Shown here piece after piece: positions 1 to 11,105 of a stretch of DNA of 64,000 nt. Numbering within the stretch: the first letter of the stretch is position 1; each line of letters opens with the position of its first letter. Source of the DNA: Chionoecetes opilio. Taxonomy: Eukaryota; Arthropoda; Malacostraca; Decapoda; Majidae. The notes beneath the pieces are model-generated. The model worked only from the letters and a program-made list of their open reading frames with translations. It was not told the origin of the DNA and made no database searches. The stretch is from NCBI GenBank assembly GCA_016584305.1, contig JACEEZ010020103.1, positions 393,785 to 457,784 on the forward strand, given 5' to 3'. Both the position numbers and the translations under genes were made by a program.

Positions 1-570
1 ATCTCTCACTCAACCACCATCGACTCAACAAGCTAGCTGTAACTCGCGATCGTCACTTGGGGGAGTACAACATTTTTAATATTTGTTGTGACTTTACTGG
101 TACATTTGCTAATGGTAAACACTATGCTATGTACTGAAGGGTAAAAGGTATTGTTCATACGCGTTTTACTGCACTTTTGATTAAGTGATGAAATTTTCTT
201 TTTATAATATTTTTTATTTTTTTTATTCTTTGGGTTTTTCGAGAATACAGACTTGCCATCCGAGCGATTTTTGCTTCCGACGGCGATTTTGGAACGGATT
301 ATGGTCGTAAGCCAAGTACACCAGTGTATTTCTCTATACGCAGACAATATTACGAGTTATTAAGCTGAAAATCAGGAGTCAAAAGTAATAAAAACAAAGA
401 CAAAAGTAACAAAAGTAAGTCAATGAACTCTAAACTTTTATTCAGGATGCAAACATGAGCCATACATGTCCCGCCCACGATCAGGAAGTTGAAGAATCAA
501 TAGAAAAAGCATGTGCGGGTAAATGGGAGGAGGGGAGAGAGGATGAATGGCAGATATTTATTATTCTTAT
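1..570. other. Non-coding stretch, nothing recognised
   Basis: No ORF here shows a recognisable domain or codon structure. The sequence is AT-rich, with a homopolymer-rich patch near 200-230. It ends where the first arm of a large palindrome begins. Confidence 0.5.
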
Positions 571-1171
571 AGAGGCCTCTTCCATTTGTGCCCAAGTTCC
601 AGGAACCAGTTATTTCAGTTCAGGGTTGAGTTCAGTTCCTGCTTCTGGGTTCGCGTGTCACAAATGGAACGCAAAAACCCCGTTTTTTTGTTTACAAACA
701 AACTCAACTGGCGAGGCAAGAGGAAGGGAGAGAGAGAGAGAGAGAGACAGACATTAAAGGTGGTAACTCAGCTGTGATGTGAAAGGATCATATCAAGTTT
801 AAGATCGCGAAACCGCAATTTCCTCCACCAGTCCCCTTGTAGGCCTGTCTGACATCCTCTCCGACTCGTGCATGCGGAAAACCCTTCACGATAAGAAAAA
901 CAGGGCCCAAGGCGGCCAGTTTGTTATGAACTGAAAACTCTACCTAGGCTACCGACCTCCCAATGTGGGTAGAGAAAGTTCAAGGGTTTTGCTGAGTCAC
1001 TACGCGCGTCGCCTCGGACCCAGGTTTTCGTGCGCAAATGGAACGCCTGAATTCTTGGGTTCCGTGAACTAGTTCCTGAAATGTCGCAAATGGAAGAGGC
1101 CTTACCTAGGTGCCTTGCACTGACGTCACGATCTAGCGGCTTCAAGCTAAATGCCGCCCGTCGGAGCGAGC

Positions 1172-1914
1172 TGGAGGACCAACAAACTCCACTTGCCGCC
1201 CGTGTTTGCCAGTTTATGGTCATTTTCCCCTACCAAATATATGTTTATCAGTATAAAAGATATACTGTTATCTTCGGAAAGGTTTGTTCTATAATATTAT
1301 CAAATAAAAAACCTTAAAACACACTAAAGAAATGCCATTATGAGACTCAAGAAATATGCATGAACCAGCGCTAGCTCCCATTTAATATTTTGCGAGAAAA
1401 CTTTTTACTTGGAGAATATCAATAGAAGCGGAATTTCATTAGCTTTCCATTGATATATTTCGTTTTCTGATAAATAAATTAGAACCATGTATAAATTAGC
1501 GTTAACTAAATAAATAACCATCAATCGGGAGAAATTACCCGATTTCATGATGTTATTTATTTAGTTAACGCTAATGTATGCATGGTTCTAATTAATTTAT
1601 CAGAAAACGAAATATATCAATGGAAAGCTAATGAAATTCCGCTTCTATTGATATTCTCCAAGTAAAAAGTTTTCTCGATAAATATTAAATGGGAACTCGC
1701 GCTGGTGAATATTAATTTAAGTTCATGCATATTTCTTGAGTCTCATAATGGCATTTCTTTTGTGTGTTTTACGGTTTTTTATTTGATAATATTATAGAAC
1801 AAGCATTTCCGAAGATAACAGTATATCTTTTATACTGATAAACATATATTTGGTAGGGGAAAATTACCACAAGCTGGCAAACACGGGCGGCAAGTGGAGT
1901 TTGTTGGTCCTCCA
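1172..1914. mobile_element. Foldback core, copy A (AT-rich palindrome)
   Basis: The termini TGGAGGACCAACAAACTCC and its reverse complement bound a long hairpin centred near 1535. The arms carry the block TTATCAGTATAAAA, the block TTGTTCTATAATATTATC, and near the centre GTTAACTAAATAAATAAC, each with its inverse. The same core recurs at 5.1-6.2, 20.6-21.3 and 35.1-36.2 kb. It has no coding capacity and sits in the middle of the larger 573-3242 palindrome. Confidence 0.8.
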
Positions 1915-2264
1915 AAGGCCTCTTCCATTTGCGACATTTCAAGAACCAGTTCACGGAACCCAAGAATTCAGGCGTTCCATTTGCGCACGAAAACCTGGGT
2001 CCGAGGCGACGCGCGTAGTGACTCAGCAAAACCCGTGAACTTTCTCTACTCACATTGAGAGGTGGGTAGCTTGGGTAGAGTTTTCAGTTCATAACAAACA
2101 ATGGTCGCCTTGGGCCCTATTTCTCTTATCGTGAAGGGTTTTCCGCATGCACGAGTCGGAGAGGATGTCAGACGGCATAAAAGAGGCATACATGGCTGGT
2201 GGAGCCCATGCGTTCCCGCGATCTTGAACTTGATATGATCCCTTCACATAACAGCTAGTTGAGT

Positions 2265-2416
2265 TATATCTCTCGTTATCTCTCTCGTTATCTCTCTCGT
2301 TATCTCTCGTTATCTCTCTCTCGTTATCTCTCTCTCGTTATCTCTCGTTATCTCGTTATCTCGTTATCTCTCGTTATCTCTCGTTATCTCGTTATCTCTC
2401 GTTATCTCTCTCGTTA

Positions 2417-2478
<62 letters not shown>

Positions 2479-2757
2479 TCTCTCGCCTTCTCCCTCTCTC
2501 TCTCTCTCCGTTATCTCTCTTCGTTACTCTCTCTCTCTCTCGTTATTCTTCTCTTCTTTTCTCTCTCTCTCTCTCTCTTCTCCTCTCTTCTCTCTCTCTC
2601 TCTTTTCTTCTCTCCTCTCTCTCTCTCTCTCTTCTCGATCTCGATCTCGATTTCCCCTTCTCTCTCTCTCTCTCCTCTCTTCGACCCTCTCTCTCTCTCT
2701 CGATCTCCCCGTTATCTCTCTCTCTCTCTCTCTCTTTTCGATCTCGTTTCTCTCTCT

Positions 2758-2812
<55 letters not shown>

Positions 2813-2833
2813 CTTTCGTTTCTCTCTCTCTCC

Positions 2834-2876
<43 letters not shown>

Positions 2877-2964
2877 CTCGCTCTCCTCTCTCTCTCCTCT
2901 CGCTCTCCCGCTCTCGCTCTCTTCTCCTCTCTTCTCTCTCTCTCCGCTCTCTTCTCTTTCTTCT

Positions 2965-3000
<36 letters not shown>

Positions 3001-3085
3001 CTCCTCTCTCTTTCCCCCTCTCTCTCTCTCTCCTCCCTCTCTCTCTCCTCTCTCCTCTCTCTTTTCTCTCCTCTCCTTTCGTCCT
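2265..3085 (+). repeat. CT/CTCGTTAT microsatellite, about 820 bp
   Basis: It begins with tandem TCTCTCGTTATC units and degrades into nearly pure CT with occasional CTCGAT interruptions. Both strands give long low-complexity ORFs (Ser/Leu-rich or Arg/Glu-rich), which are artefacts of the repeat. The matching place in the opposite arm of the palindrome has only a short GA run near 728-748. Confidence 0.95.
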
Positions 3086-3347
3086 TTCCCAATATAAATT
3101 TGCCCGCTAGCGGGGAGTATGTTTGTAAACAAAAAGGGGTTTTTGCGTTCCATTTGTGACACGCGAACCCAACCTGAACCCAGAAACCCAAACCTGAACG
3201 AAAAGAACTGGTTCATGCAATTGGCACAAATGGAAGAGGCCTAACTCGCTCCGACGGGCGGCATTTGGCTTGAAGCCGCAAAGGATCGTGACGCAGGCAA
3301 AGACATCTATATATGTACGTACCACAAGATTCTTACGAGGCCTATAG

Positions 3348-3516
3348 GAATATAATTAAAAATGGCCCATATACGGTCTGTTCAGTTTTTCTTTTCCGCG
3401 CGCATATTTTCCTACTGTATGTGTTTTTAAGCATATTGAGGTAAATTCGGTATAACCACATTATGCTATATTGCTATGCTTCGTATTTTTGTTATATGGG
3501 TTGAGTAAATACAAGA
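3348..3516 (+). repeat. Interspersed repeat, also at 21.44-21.56 kb
   Basis: The segment running from CATATTTTCCTACTGTATGTG to a GGGTTGAGTAAATACAAG end is found again in the same orientation at about 21435-21560, also just outside a foldback core. This suggests that a larger unit including its flank was duplicated. Confidence 0.7.
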
Positions 3517-3589
3517 ATATAGGTGCCTTGCACTGACGTCACGATCTAGCGGCTTCAAGCCTAAATAATTTATGCTGCCTAATGCCGCC

Positions 3590-5085
3590 GTCTTCAGTTG
3601 AGGTGTGGACTTGGCTGAGGCAGGACGTGCTCCTAACAAGCTGCGTGGATGTGTGTCTAATGAGGTCAGACCTGAGTCAAGATGTCAGCTGTAGAAGGGA
3701 TTAGCGCCGCGAGTGTTTTGGTCGAGGCGGGTAGAGAAGTGGCTCTGAGTGCTTCTGCTGTGGTAGAGAGTGGTAATGTGGTAATAGTGAAGGAGGCTGA
3801 GGTGAAAGCGAGTGTGGTTGAGGGAGAGAGAAGGTCGAGTGTAGGGGAAGGGGGGTGGTGTGGCGCTTAAGTCTGTTCTGGAGGCGATCGATGACCTGAA
3901 AAGGTACTTCGTAAGTGAAGTGAACGATTTGAAAAGCGTGGTGAGGAAGCAAGAGATAGAGATACGATCTTTTAAGTGTGGAGGGGCACATGCGAGGGAT
4001 GTACCTGGAAAGATACCAGAGGGAGACGTGCCTCGTGCTACTACTAAAGGAGTGGTCTCTAGTAAGTCACCAAGGAATGGTGAATGGCAGGTGGTTGAGC
4101 ATAGTGGGGGCACCGCCCAAAGGGGGAAAAGGTAAACAATGACCATGTTGTGTGCACGAACTCATTTCAGGTACTCTCGGGGCTGCAAGGGGGAAGATAC
4201 GGGGTAAGGACGGTAGACGATACATCATCACCCGAAGGTAAAATCTTGGTTGTTGGTGACAGTCAGGTTGGGCATCTCGACAGCAGGTTCTGTGACAGGG
4301 AAGGGATGCGCATGAAGTCGGTGAGTTACCCAGGGAAGGGGATAGGTTATGTAAGTGATAAGATAGTTGAGTGCATGGCGGATCAAGGGAAAAAGCCCAT
4401 CGTCTGCCTGAGTGCTGGGGGAAACGATGTTGAGTGTGTAAGAAGTGAGGAATTGCTACGGGGGTTCAAGGAAGCTGTAGGTAAGGTTAGGGATAGGGGG
4501 TGGGGTTTCCCCGTGGTATGTGGGGTCCTTCCGAAAACGCTATGTTGACGACTTCTGGTACTACAGGGCTATTGCTTTGAATTGCCGGCTGGCACTTCAT
4601 TGCAAAGCCAATGGTTTGGGGCCCTTTTTCGGGCAGCTCGGACCTCTTTTTTCCCGGGGAATAACCACCTCTACCGCAGGGACGGGGTGCACTTTTCGAG
4701 GAAAGGAGTTCAATCTTGTCTGAATCCCTTGAAAGGGGGGTAGGTGCACTGCAGGCTTTTTTTTGGATAGAGAACCCGGGGGGTAGACATGGGGTCGGGG
4801 TAAGGAAAAAATTGCGACACTAGGAGGGGGTTTCAGAAAGGGAGGGAACTAAAGTGATTCGTAAGAAGAGAGAGAGGAGGGGTTTAGTTAAAGATAAAGG
4901 GAAAACGGACAAAAATAAGAGGAGTTGCTTGAAGGTCTACTATACAAACTGTAGGAGTATTTAAACAAGATAATTTCCTGAGAGGAATAAAATAGTGTAG
5001 AGGATTTTTGATATAAGGCATTAACAGAAACATGGTTGGATATGTCAGGAAAGGTATTTTTATCCGGGAAATCGAGATAGCTGGG
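3590..5085 (+). mobile_element. CR1-type LINE, 5' part: ORF1 and start of ORF2
   Basis: This is the 5' part of a CR1-like non-LTR retrotransposon. A Ser/Val/Glu-rich N-terminal region (from ATG 3682) is followed by a short coiled-coil-like stretch (about 3860-4000) and then an esterase-like domain. ORF2 begins near 4920 with KVYYTNCRS and ALTETWLDMS, the usual opening of a CR1 endonuclease. Frameshifts near 3860, 4140 and 4535 and a stop near 4963 show that it is decayed. The reading is interrupted at 5086 by a foldback element and resumes at 6223. Confidence 0.85.
3682..4735 (+). pseudogene. LINE ORF1 with SGNH/GDSL-esterase-like domain (decayed)
   Basis: In CR1 LINEs, ORF1 proteins bind RNA and often carry an SGNH hydrolase (esterase) domain. 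Here the block I motif reads ILVVGDSQVGHL (about 4244-4280), and LSAGGNDVE (about 4408-4435) corresponds to the GxND block III. After a frameshift, RDGVHFSRKG (about 4677-4708) corresponds to the catalytic DxxH block V. The presumed nucleophile serine, the Asn of GND and the His of DGVH can all be seen, but in different frames, so no intact enzyme is made. The order of blocks and their link to an endonuclease downstream support the LINE assignment over a host lipase. Confidence 0.75.
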
Positions 5086-6222
5086 GTCAAAAGACTACTC
5101 TATGACTTGCTACTCATTTTGGGCTATTTCCAGTGGAGGCCAGTTTGCGATTCCTGCCATTTTCGAACATCCACTCCCTTTTCCCTTCCTATGGTTTATC
5201 AGTATATATGATTTTCCGTTATCTTCGTAAATGGTTTTTTTCTATAATATTATCAAATAAAAAACAGTAAAAAGCAATTAAGAAATGCCATTTTGAGAGA
5301 GTTAAGAAATATGCATGAACTTAATATTACTTGACTCATCGCCATTAATATTTGCGAGAAACCCTTACTGCTGCGAAGAAGAAGCGGATTTCATTAGCTT
5401 CCATGCTAATTTGTTTTCTGAAAAGAATCAAACCATGCATAATTAGCGTTAACAAAAAAATAAAATCATCTCGGATAATCCCGATGGATATGTATTATTA
5501 AACGCCCCAATTATGCATGGTTATATTCATTTATCAGAAAATGAAATATGCAATGGAAAGCCCAATTAATTCCGTTCTATGTATTTGCATGTAAAAAATC
5601 TCACCAAAATATCCCAAAATTTCGATGAGTTTAAGGATATAAGTTCATGCCATTTCTTCAGGTCTCATAGGAGTTTCTTTAGTGTATTTTACATTTTTTA
5701 TTTGATAATATTATAGAACAAACCATTCACGAGATAACAGTGTATTTATACTGATATGCCACAGTCTACTGATTCATGGAACACTTTTTTACTTGCCGAT
5801 ACGATTGATTGTTATTTTTTTAGTTAACACCCAATTTTGGCATGGGGAAATTCATTTATCAAAAACAAAATATATCAATGGAAAGCAAAAGAAAATCCCT
5901 TCTTTCCCATCGCTAGCATCTAAAATGTTTTCTCGCAAAATATTAAATGGCGAAGAGTTTAAGTATATATTGAGGTCATGCATATTTCTTCACTCTCTCA
6001 TAATGGCATTTCTTTAGTGTATTTTATTGTTTTTTATTTGATAATATTATAGAACAAACAGTTACGAAGGTAACGGTATATCATATGTAGCTACTCATAA
6101 ACCTTAGGAAGGGAAATAGGGGTGATGTTCTAAAATGGCAGGAATCGCAAAACTGGCCTCCACTGGTCATGGGCGGGTTGGCGCGGGGCACGAGTAGCAA
6201 GTCCAGTATAGAGTAGTCTTTG
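5086..6222. mobile_element. Foldback element, copy B, with 6-bp target duplication
   Basis: This is a degenerate palindrome with the same AT-rich core as copies A, C and D but with different ends: CAAAAGACTACTC near 5088 and its near-inverse ending at 6222. GCTGGG flanks it on both sides (5080-5085 and 6223-6228). Removing the element and one GCTGGG joins EIEIAG to GYKLFHKD, so the LINE endonuclease frame becomes continuous. That fixes the insertion boundaries independently of the repeat itself. Confidence 0.8.
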
Positions 6223-6343
6223 GCTGGGTATAAGTTATTTCACAAGGACAGAGTTGGCAGGCGAGGTGGAGGAGTTGCGCTTTATGCAAGAGATGCATTG
6301 CAGTGTTGTGTTAATAATGTTATAAAAACAGATGAGAATACTA
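6223..6343 (+). mobile_element. CR1 LINE, continuation of endonuclease domain
   Basis: The reading GYKLFHKDRVGRRGGGVAL, then YARDALQCCVNN and IKTDENT, is the CR1 endonuclease region downstream of the 5.1-6.2 kb insertion. It stops abruptly at about 6343, where an unrelated gypsy fragment begins on the other strand. The missing middle of the endonuclease (about 30 residues) and everything after it match what begins at 14.2 kb. Confidence 0.8.
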
Positions 6344-7463
6344 TTATGTCGTCGAGGTAACAAAGACATATTTCCCAGTTCAAACCTTCCAAGACTTAAT
6401 TGGTCCATGAGTCTGGAGCATGTGGCCGGTCCGTGATATAGGCCGAATGCCACTACGTTTGACTCAAAAAGCCGTCCAGAACTGGTGCGGAACGCCGTTT
6501 TGTATCGATCTTCTTCGCGAATTGGAATTTGTCAGTACCCGGCCTGTAGGTCCAGGGTCGTAAACCAGGCCGATCCGTGTAGAGCTTTTAGAGTGTCATC
6601 GATGCGCGGCAGGGGGTGGGCGTCTATGATGGTCACGTTGTTTAGGCGCCGGAAGTCAAGGCAGAACCTCCGGGATCCGTTCTTTTTGGTGGTCATCATT
6701 ACCGCTGCGGCCCACGGGCTGTGTGAGAGCCGGATTACCGCTTGGTGAAGCATCTTCTGAATCTGCTCGTCTTCCTCCTCAAACCCTGCTGCGTGTGTCA
6801 CGCCATGCCCTGGGGTCCCAGGGGTAACCTACGGGAAGCCTCAGGTGCAGGTGTCTAGCAGGGCGTCGTAGCAGCGTGTCTAGTAGGGTGTCGTAGCAGC
6901 GTAGAGTTTCACCTCCGCCCCTAGCCCACCGCTAGTGCCTGGCCCCAATGCCCAGTGGTCCCCCGAGGGCCCTGAAGAGAGGCCACAGGGGCAGGTAGTG
7001 TGGTAGGACGTCGTGGCATCGTAGAGTTGCACGTACCTACCCCCTGGGGCAAAGCGGAGCGCTCCTTCGTCGCCTTGCTGTGGCCTCGTGGATTTCTGTG
7101 GTACCAGGAGAAGAGCCACAGGAGCGGGCTGTGTTGCAGGGACGTCACTGTCTCGTAGAGTTGCACTTCCTGCCCTTGGGGCAACGAAGAGCGCCACTGT
7201 TTGCCCCGCCGTGGCCCCGTCATCTCAGGGCAGCAGGAGCAGCACAGGGGCAAACGGAGCAGCGGACGGTGGGGCGTCAAGGGCGGGGCGTGTGTTGGCG
7301 CGGCAGTGTGGGACTCAGCCACATACTTGAGCGCGTGTAGCGCATCCCATGATGTGTCGTCCAGGAGGTTGGCCAGAAAGGCTTCGGTGAAGCTCGAAGG
7401 TTGTGATGCAATCGTGGATCGGTTGCCGGGAGATCCTAATGGAGGCGGTCCTTTGCGATCCAT
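6344..7463 (-). mobile_element. Ty3/gypsy-like LTR retrotransposon fragment (gag-like and RT)
   Basis: Read on the minus strand, an ORF from 7463 (MDRKGPPPLG...) looks like the start of a gag polyprotein. From 6801 a reverse transcriptase follows with IQKMLHQAVIRLSHSPWAA, then RRFCLDFRRLNNVTI, HPLPRIDDTLKALHG and FTTLDLQAGY. After a frameshift come FGLYHGPATCSRLMDQ and, in another frame, the catalytic YLDD (6359-6348). The fragment ends just after YLDD; RNase H and integrase are absent and no protease is seen. The gag-like part contains internal repeats of about 115 bp (6960-7060, 7085-7195), which suggests slippage or decay. Confidence 0.85.
6532..6801 (-). pseudogene. Gypsy reverse transcriptase, N-terminal part
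   Basis: This 89-codon piece matches the fingers/palm start of Ty3/gypsy RT: SPWAA, the FCLDFRRLN motif, PLPRID and LDLQAGY (motif 1 of the palm). The catalytic YLDD lies further along in a different frame at 6359-6348. It is not functional because of the frameshift and 3' truncation. Confidence 0.85.
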
Positions 7464-9195
7464 TGTGTGGTGGGAACCTGTGGAGGGAGAATTAGCCTAA
7501 CCCTACATACGTATATATATCATTCGTGGGAACCTGTGGAGAGAAAATTTATTTATTACCGCGGTCTTCACCATCACTAAATCTGAAATAGAAACACACT
7601 TTACACCAGTACCTCCAGGAACGTGAAAATGGTATGACATGACATGGCATGACATGACAGGGCACAGGGCGACGGGAGGGTCCCCGACAATGTTTCATGT
7701 CATGTGCTGGTGAATCGATGCCGTTTAAACCCCGTCGGGTCTACAGGGCCTGAACTTTGGCCAGGAGTCAGGGCGAATCCCCCCGGGACTGAAGGTGTAG
7801 GCTATGCTGCATTCCTGTCCTCTTCTTGCCCAGAGAACCGTGGAGGGATTACTAGGTGGGCGCCACTCCTCGGCCCCCGAAGAGGGAGGATGCATGGTGG
7901 GGATCGCCATTCATCAGCCCCACGGCCTCACCCTACCTACCTATCACCACCAAGCGCGGGGAGGACCTTAACCATACCGATCAGGTCTCTTGTCACGACC
8001 CTACCATACTTCACTGTTCCGGGCGCTGAGACTTGACAAGATCGGTGTGCTGCGTATCCACCCCACCGGGTACGTTTAAACCCCGCACGGGTCCACAGGG
8101 CCTGACTCGAGCCAGGAGTCAGGGAGCTTCCCCCCGGGTAAGATAAGGATGGGAACGGGTGAGTTGATCGTGGGTCAGGTACTAATTAACCCCGGCCGCC
8201 CCGGCACGGTGCTGATACTACACTCGCCAACTGGAGGCAGAGCTAATTTTTCCCTCCTCATACGACCGAGATCGTGGGCTAGGTACTTATCCTCCCCGCC
8301 ACCAGGCACGCCAGGGAGCCGAGTTAATACGTCTCCTCCTCGTACGACCGACCCGTTATCCTTCCCCTAAATGGTTAGTCCTTTCATGTTCAGGTACTTC
8401 ATAAGGAACTTCCCCCCCAGCCCTAAGCGTTACCTACCTATCCACCAGGGCACGCGTCATCCCGCCGAGCCGCTGCGCAGTCAGCTCGCCGGGCTTACCA
8501 CATGGTCCCGGTGCTCGTCAGTCACTCCACACATTCATACTCTATATGGTGGTGGACCTAATACTCTTCACTTATCTACCGCTAAGCCACGCCAGCAACT
8601 AGATCAGGATCCTACTCACTGCGCCAATATGTTAAACCCCACGCCGGGCCGCCCCCGAAGGGAGCGAAATGGCGTGCGGGGGGGTATTGATATAGCTCCT
8701 GTTTTAGCGACCCCCCAACCCGCTATGGTTCTATCCAATCGGTCGGTGGTCATGGCATGACAATTAACCCCGGCACCCCTACCTGAAGGTGCCGAGTTGG
8801 GCATAACTCCTGGGTACCGATGAGGTACACGGGCGGTGCCCGTAACGTCGGAGCTACGGGGAAGTTACCTCCCCGGGCTGGTAACGCCCCGGCATTGCCG
8901 GGGGGGCGACCCTCCCTTTCCCCCCCAAGGTCCCTAACTTGCATACAGTTACCCCGGGGGCATCCTTAATCGCCCGCCCCTATCATGCACTTGTCAATCA
9001 TGTGAATACATCACCATCTGCTGCGTAGCCTCCAGGAAGACCGGTATGTGGTACTCAAGAGGTCCTAAGGCCTGGCTGGGCAAGTCCCGCCCTGCTCCGG
9101 GATCCTGGGGGAACTCAGGCGAGGAACGCCAGGACGCAGACTGGAAACAGGGTAGTCGTATTCCGTAGAGTTTTCCTTGTGTGTGTCCCCACACC
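7464..9195. other. GC-rich non-coding block with repeated segments
   Basis: No ORF here is convincing. A segment near 7730-7785 recurs at about 8072-8135: ACCCCG, then ACAGGGCCTGA, GCCAGGAGTCAGGG and a CCCCCCGGG end. Further blocks with TTAACCCCGGC are spaced through 8180-8960. TGACATGACATGG tandem copies lie near 7632-7660. The block may include gypsy LTR or untranslated sequence, but I could not delimit an LTR pair. Confidence 0.4.
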
Positions 9196-9345
9196 CAGGG
9201 TCGGCAACCTTAGGCACGCGGGCCAGACTTGGCACGCAGAGTGTCTGACGTAGGCGCTGAGTCGCACAAGGTTACTCGTTGCAGTAATACACTATTATCG
9301 TAGCGACACCATGTGCACATGTGATCACACGCTCGCGGCTACCTT
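9196..9345 (+). mobile_element. Possible hAT-like terminal fragment
   Basis: CAGGGTCGGCAACCTTAGGC at 9196 resembles a hAT-family terminal sequence. No matching inverted end or target duplication was found, and the right border is uncertain. The fragment abuts the 3' end of the minus-strand LINE. Confidence 0.35.
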
Positions 9346-9769
9346 ACCTTTACCTTTGATACCTTTGAAGAATCTTGCCCGTTATCGGCGGAGTTGAGGT
9401 GGGCCTTCACTCATTCCAGGTGTAGTATGTAGCTCCCTGATCCTTGCCTCCAGGACCACTGAAGGTAAAGTGTTGTCATGGGAGCTACTGTAGCCTGGGT
9501 GGGTGGTTGGTCTGGGATGTCAGCCAGCCACTTGTCAAGGTGATGTTTGAAGGTGTCCGTGGTGACACCCGTTAGGTCCCGAATGTGTCTTGGGGCACAA
9601 TTGAAGAGCCGTACACCATTGTGGGAGAAGCTGTGGTGTATGAGGGTTTGTAGTCCTTTGGAGGAGGCGCATGTACTCTGTACATAGCACAGCCTGCCTC
9701 TTCTAGGGTTTTTGTTTTCCTCCATACCTACTTTTGGAGCCAGACCCTCCAGGATTTTCCAGACATAGA

Positions 9770-10600
9770 TTATGATGTACCTCTCTCGTCTGCGCTGCAG
9801 AGAGTAGAGGCCCAGTCTGTGCAGCCTCTCCCAGTAGTTGAGGTGCTGGAGACCATATATCTTGTTGGTATAGGTCCTTTGTGGTGCTTCCAGCAGGGTG
9901 ATGTCCTTTTTTTTGTAGGTGACCACAGTTGGCAGCAGTACTCTAGCCTTGGTCTTACTAAGGACTTCCATAGCATCAGCATGCAGGATTCCTCCCTTGT
10001 ACGGAATGTTCTCAGGACCCATCCTGTTAGCTGTCGCGCTGTCTGGGTGATGGTGGTGTAATGTAGGGAGAAAGTTCCATCGCTGCTCATATACACTCCC
10101 AGGTCTTTTGTGAAGTCTTTTGTTTGTATGGTTTGGTGTTGATACATATATTGAGTGGTGGTCTTTATAGAGGTATTTCTGCCATATCTCAGAACTTCAA
10201 ATTTTTCTCCGTTAAATTCCATATTGTTCTTTTCGGCCCACTCTATTATTGTATTGAGGTCCCACTGCAGTATATCGGTGTCTGGGGATGTTTTTATTTT
10301 ATGCCGTATACGGGTGTCGTCAGCAAATGAAGTAGCAGTGGAATATCTGAGATCGGTGTCAATGTCTGATATCATGATCAGAAATAATAATGGGCCAAGC
10401 ACAGATCCTTGGGGAACACCACTTATGATTGACACTGTGAGACTGTTTACCATTTATGGTGACAACTTGGTGCCTGTTGGTGAGAAAACTGTGGATCCAT
10501 CTCCCTACTCTGCCAGTTATGCCAAGATTCTTGAGTTTGTGGAGGAGAATGCCATAATCTACCTTGTCAAAAGCCTTGGCAAAGTCTAGGTAGACTACAT
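9770..10600 (-). pseudogene. LINE reverse transcriptase domain (minus strand)
   Basis: This is the RT palm of the minus-strand LINE. FAKAFDKV (motif A) is followed after a frameshift by GVPQGSVLGPLLFL (motif B) and SFADDT (motif C, catalytic Asp pair), then KDLGVYMSSDGTF and the thumb-region LVRPRLEYCCQLWSP. A frameshift near 9900 moves the C-terminal 150 residues to another frame. Confidence 0.85.
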
Positions 10601-10858
10601 CAGCATTATCTCCATCCTGAGTTGCTTCTAATATAGCTTCATAGTGTTGTAGAAGCTCTGATAGGCAAGACCTGCCCCTTCTGAACCATTTCCATCATTG
10701 AAGGCCCCTCTTTCTTCCAGGTGGTTTACCATCTTGGCCCTCATATCCTTTCAAAGATCTTGATGACGTGTGATGTGAGGACCACTGGCCTAGTCTTGCT
10801 TGCCTGTCCTTTGCTTCCTCCTTTTGTCTGGGTGTTATTGTGCCCCAGCTTGAGTTTC

Positions 10859-11105
10859 TGTTGTGTTTGTGTTTAGAGGATAATGCTCAGAGCCATAGGG
10901 TCTACCGCTGCTGCATATTAGTGTTGGCCGAAGCACCACCCGGGGGGGGGGGGGGTTACAAACCCCGGCTGGCACCCGGTACCATTCACTGCTGGGTGGA
11001 CAGGGCTATGGATTTAAGAAAGACCACCCATCTATCTTTCACTCCGCCCGGGGATCGAACCCGGACTTCTCGGTTGTAAGCGAGCGTGCTAACCACTACA
11101 CTACA
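10859..11105 (-). mobile_element. tRNA-derived SINE inside the minus-strand LINE
   Basis: On the minus strand it opens with a tRNA-like head. GTAGTGTAGTGGTTAGCAC (box A and D arm) and GGGTTCGATCCCCGG (box B and T arm) are well kept. The anticodon stem is only about four pairs and the acceptor stem is poor, so this is SINE-like and not a working tRNA. A poly-G/C run lies near 10939-10952. Near-identical 7-mers GAGTTCC (11106-11112) and GAGTTTC (10852-10858) flank it. Taking out the SINE and one flank joins PMREL to KLGHNNT, so the LINE frame is restored. Confidence 0.8.

Larger units (their letters stand above)
573..3242. mobile_element. 2.7 kb composite palindromic (foldback) element
   Basis: The two halves are inverted copies. 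The motif AGGCCTCTTCCATTTG occurs at four places: forward at about 573, reversed ending about 1101, forward again at about 1917, and reversed ending about 3242. The layout is therefore an end-bounded unit (about 573-1101), a palindromic centre, and an inverted end-bounded unit (about 1917-3242), much like a composite transposon. Matching arm blocks include 786-1090 against 1920-2250, and 600-710 against 3110-3230. The right unit is far longer because a CT microsatellite of about 820 bp lies where the left arm has only about 25 bp of GA. No transposase ORF is visible, so this is non-autonomous. Family assignment is unknown. Confidence 0.75.

Noticed and set aside
2259..3216. Long Ser/Leu-rich and Arg/Glu-rich ORFs
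   Set aside because: They are translations of the CT microsatellite in different frames.
3685..4146. 153-codon minus-strand ORF opposite the LINE ORF1
   Set aside because: The plus strand encodes the recognisable SGNH and LINE protein; the opposite ORF is a shadow.
7704..8804. Several medium ORFs in the GC-rich block
   Set aside because: Overlapping ORFs on both strands without domain, start context or consistent codon use, which is expected by chance in GC-rich DNA.
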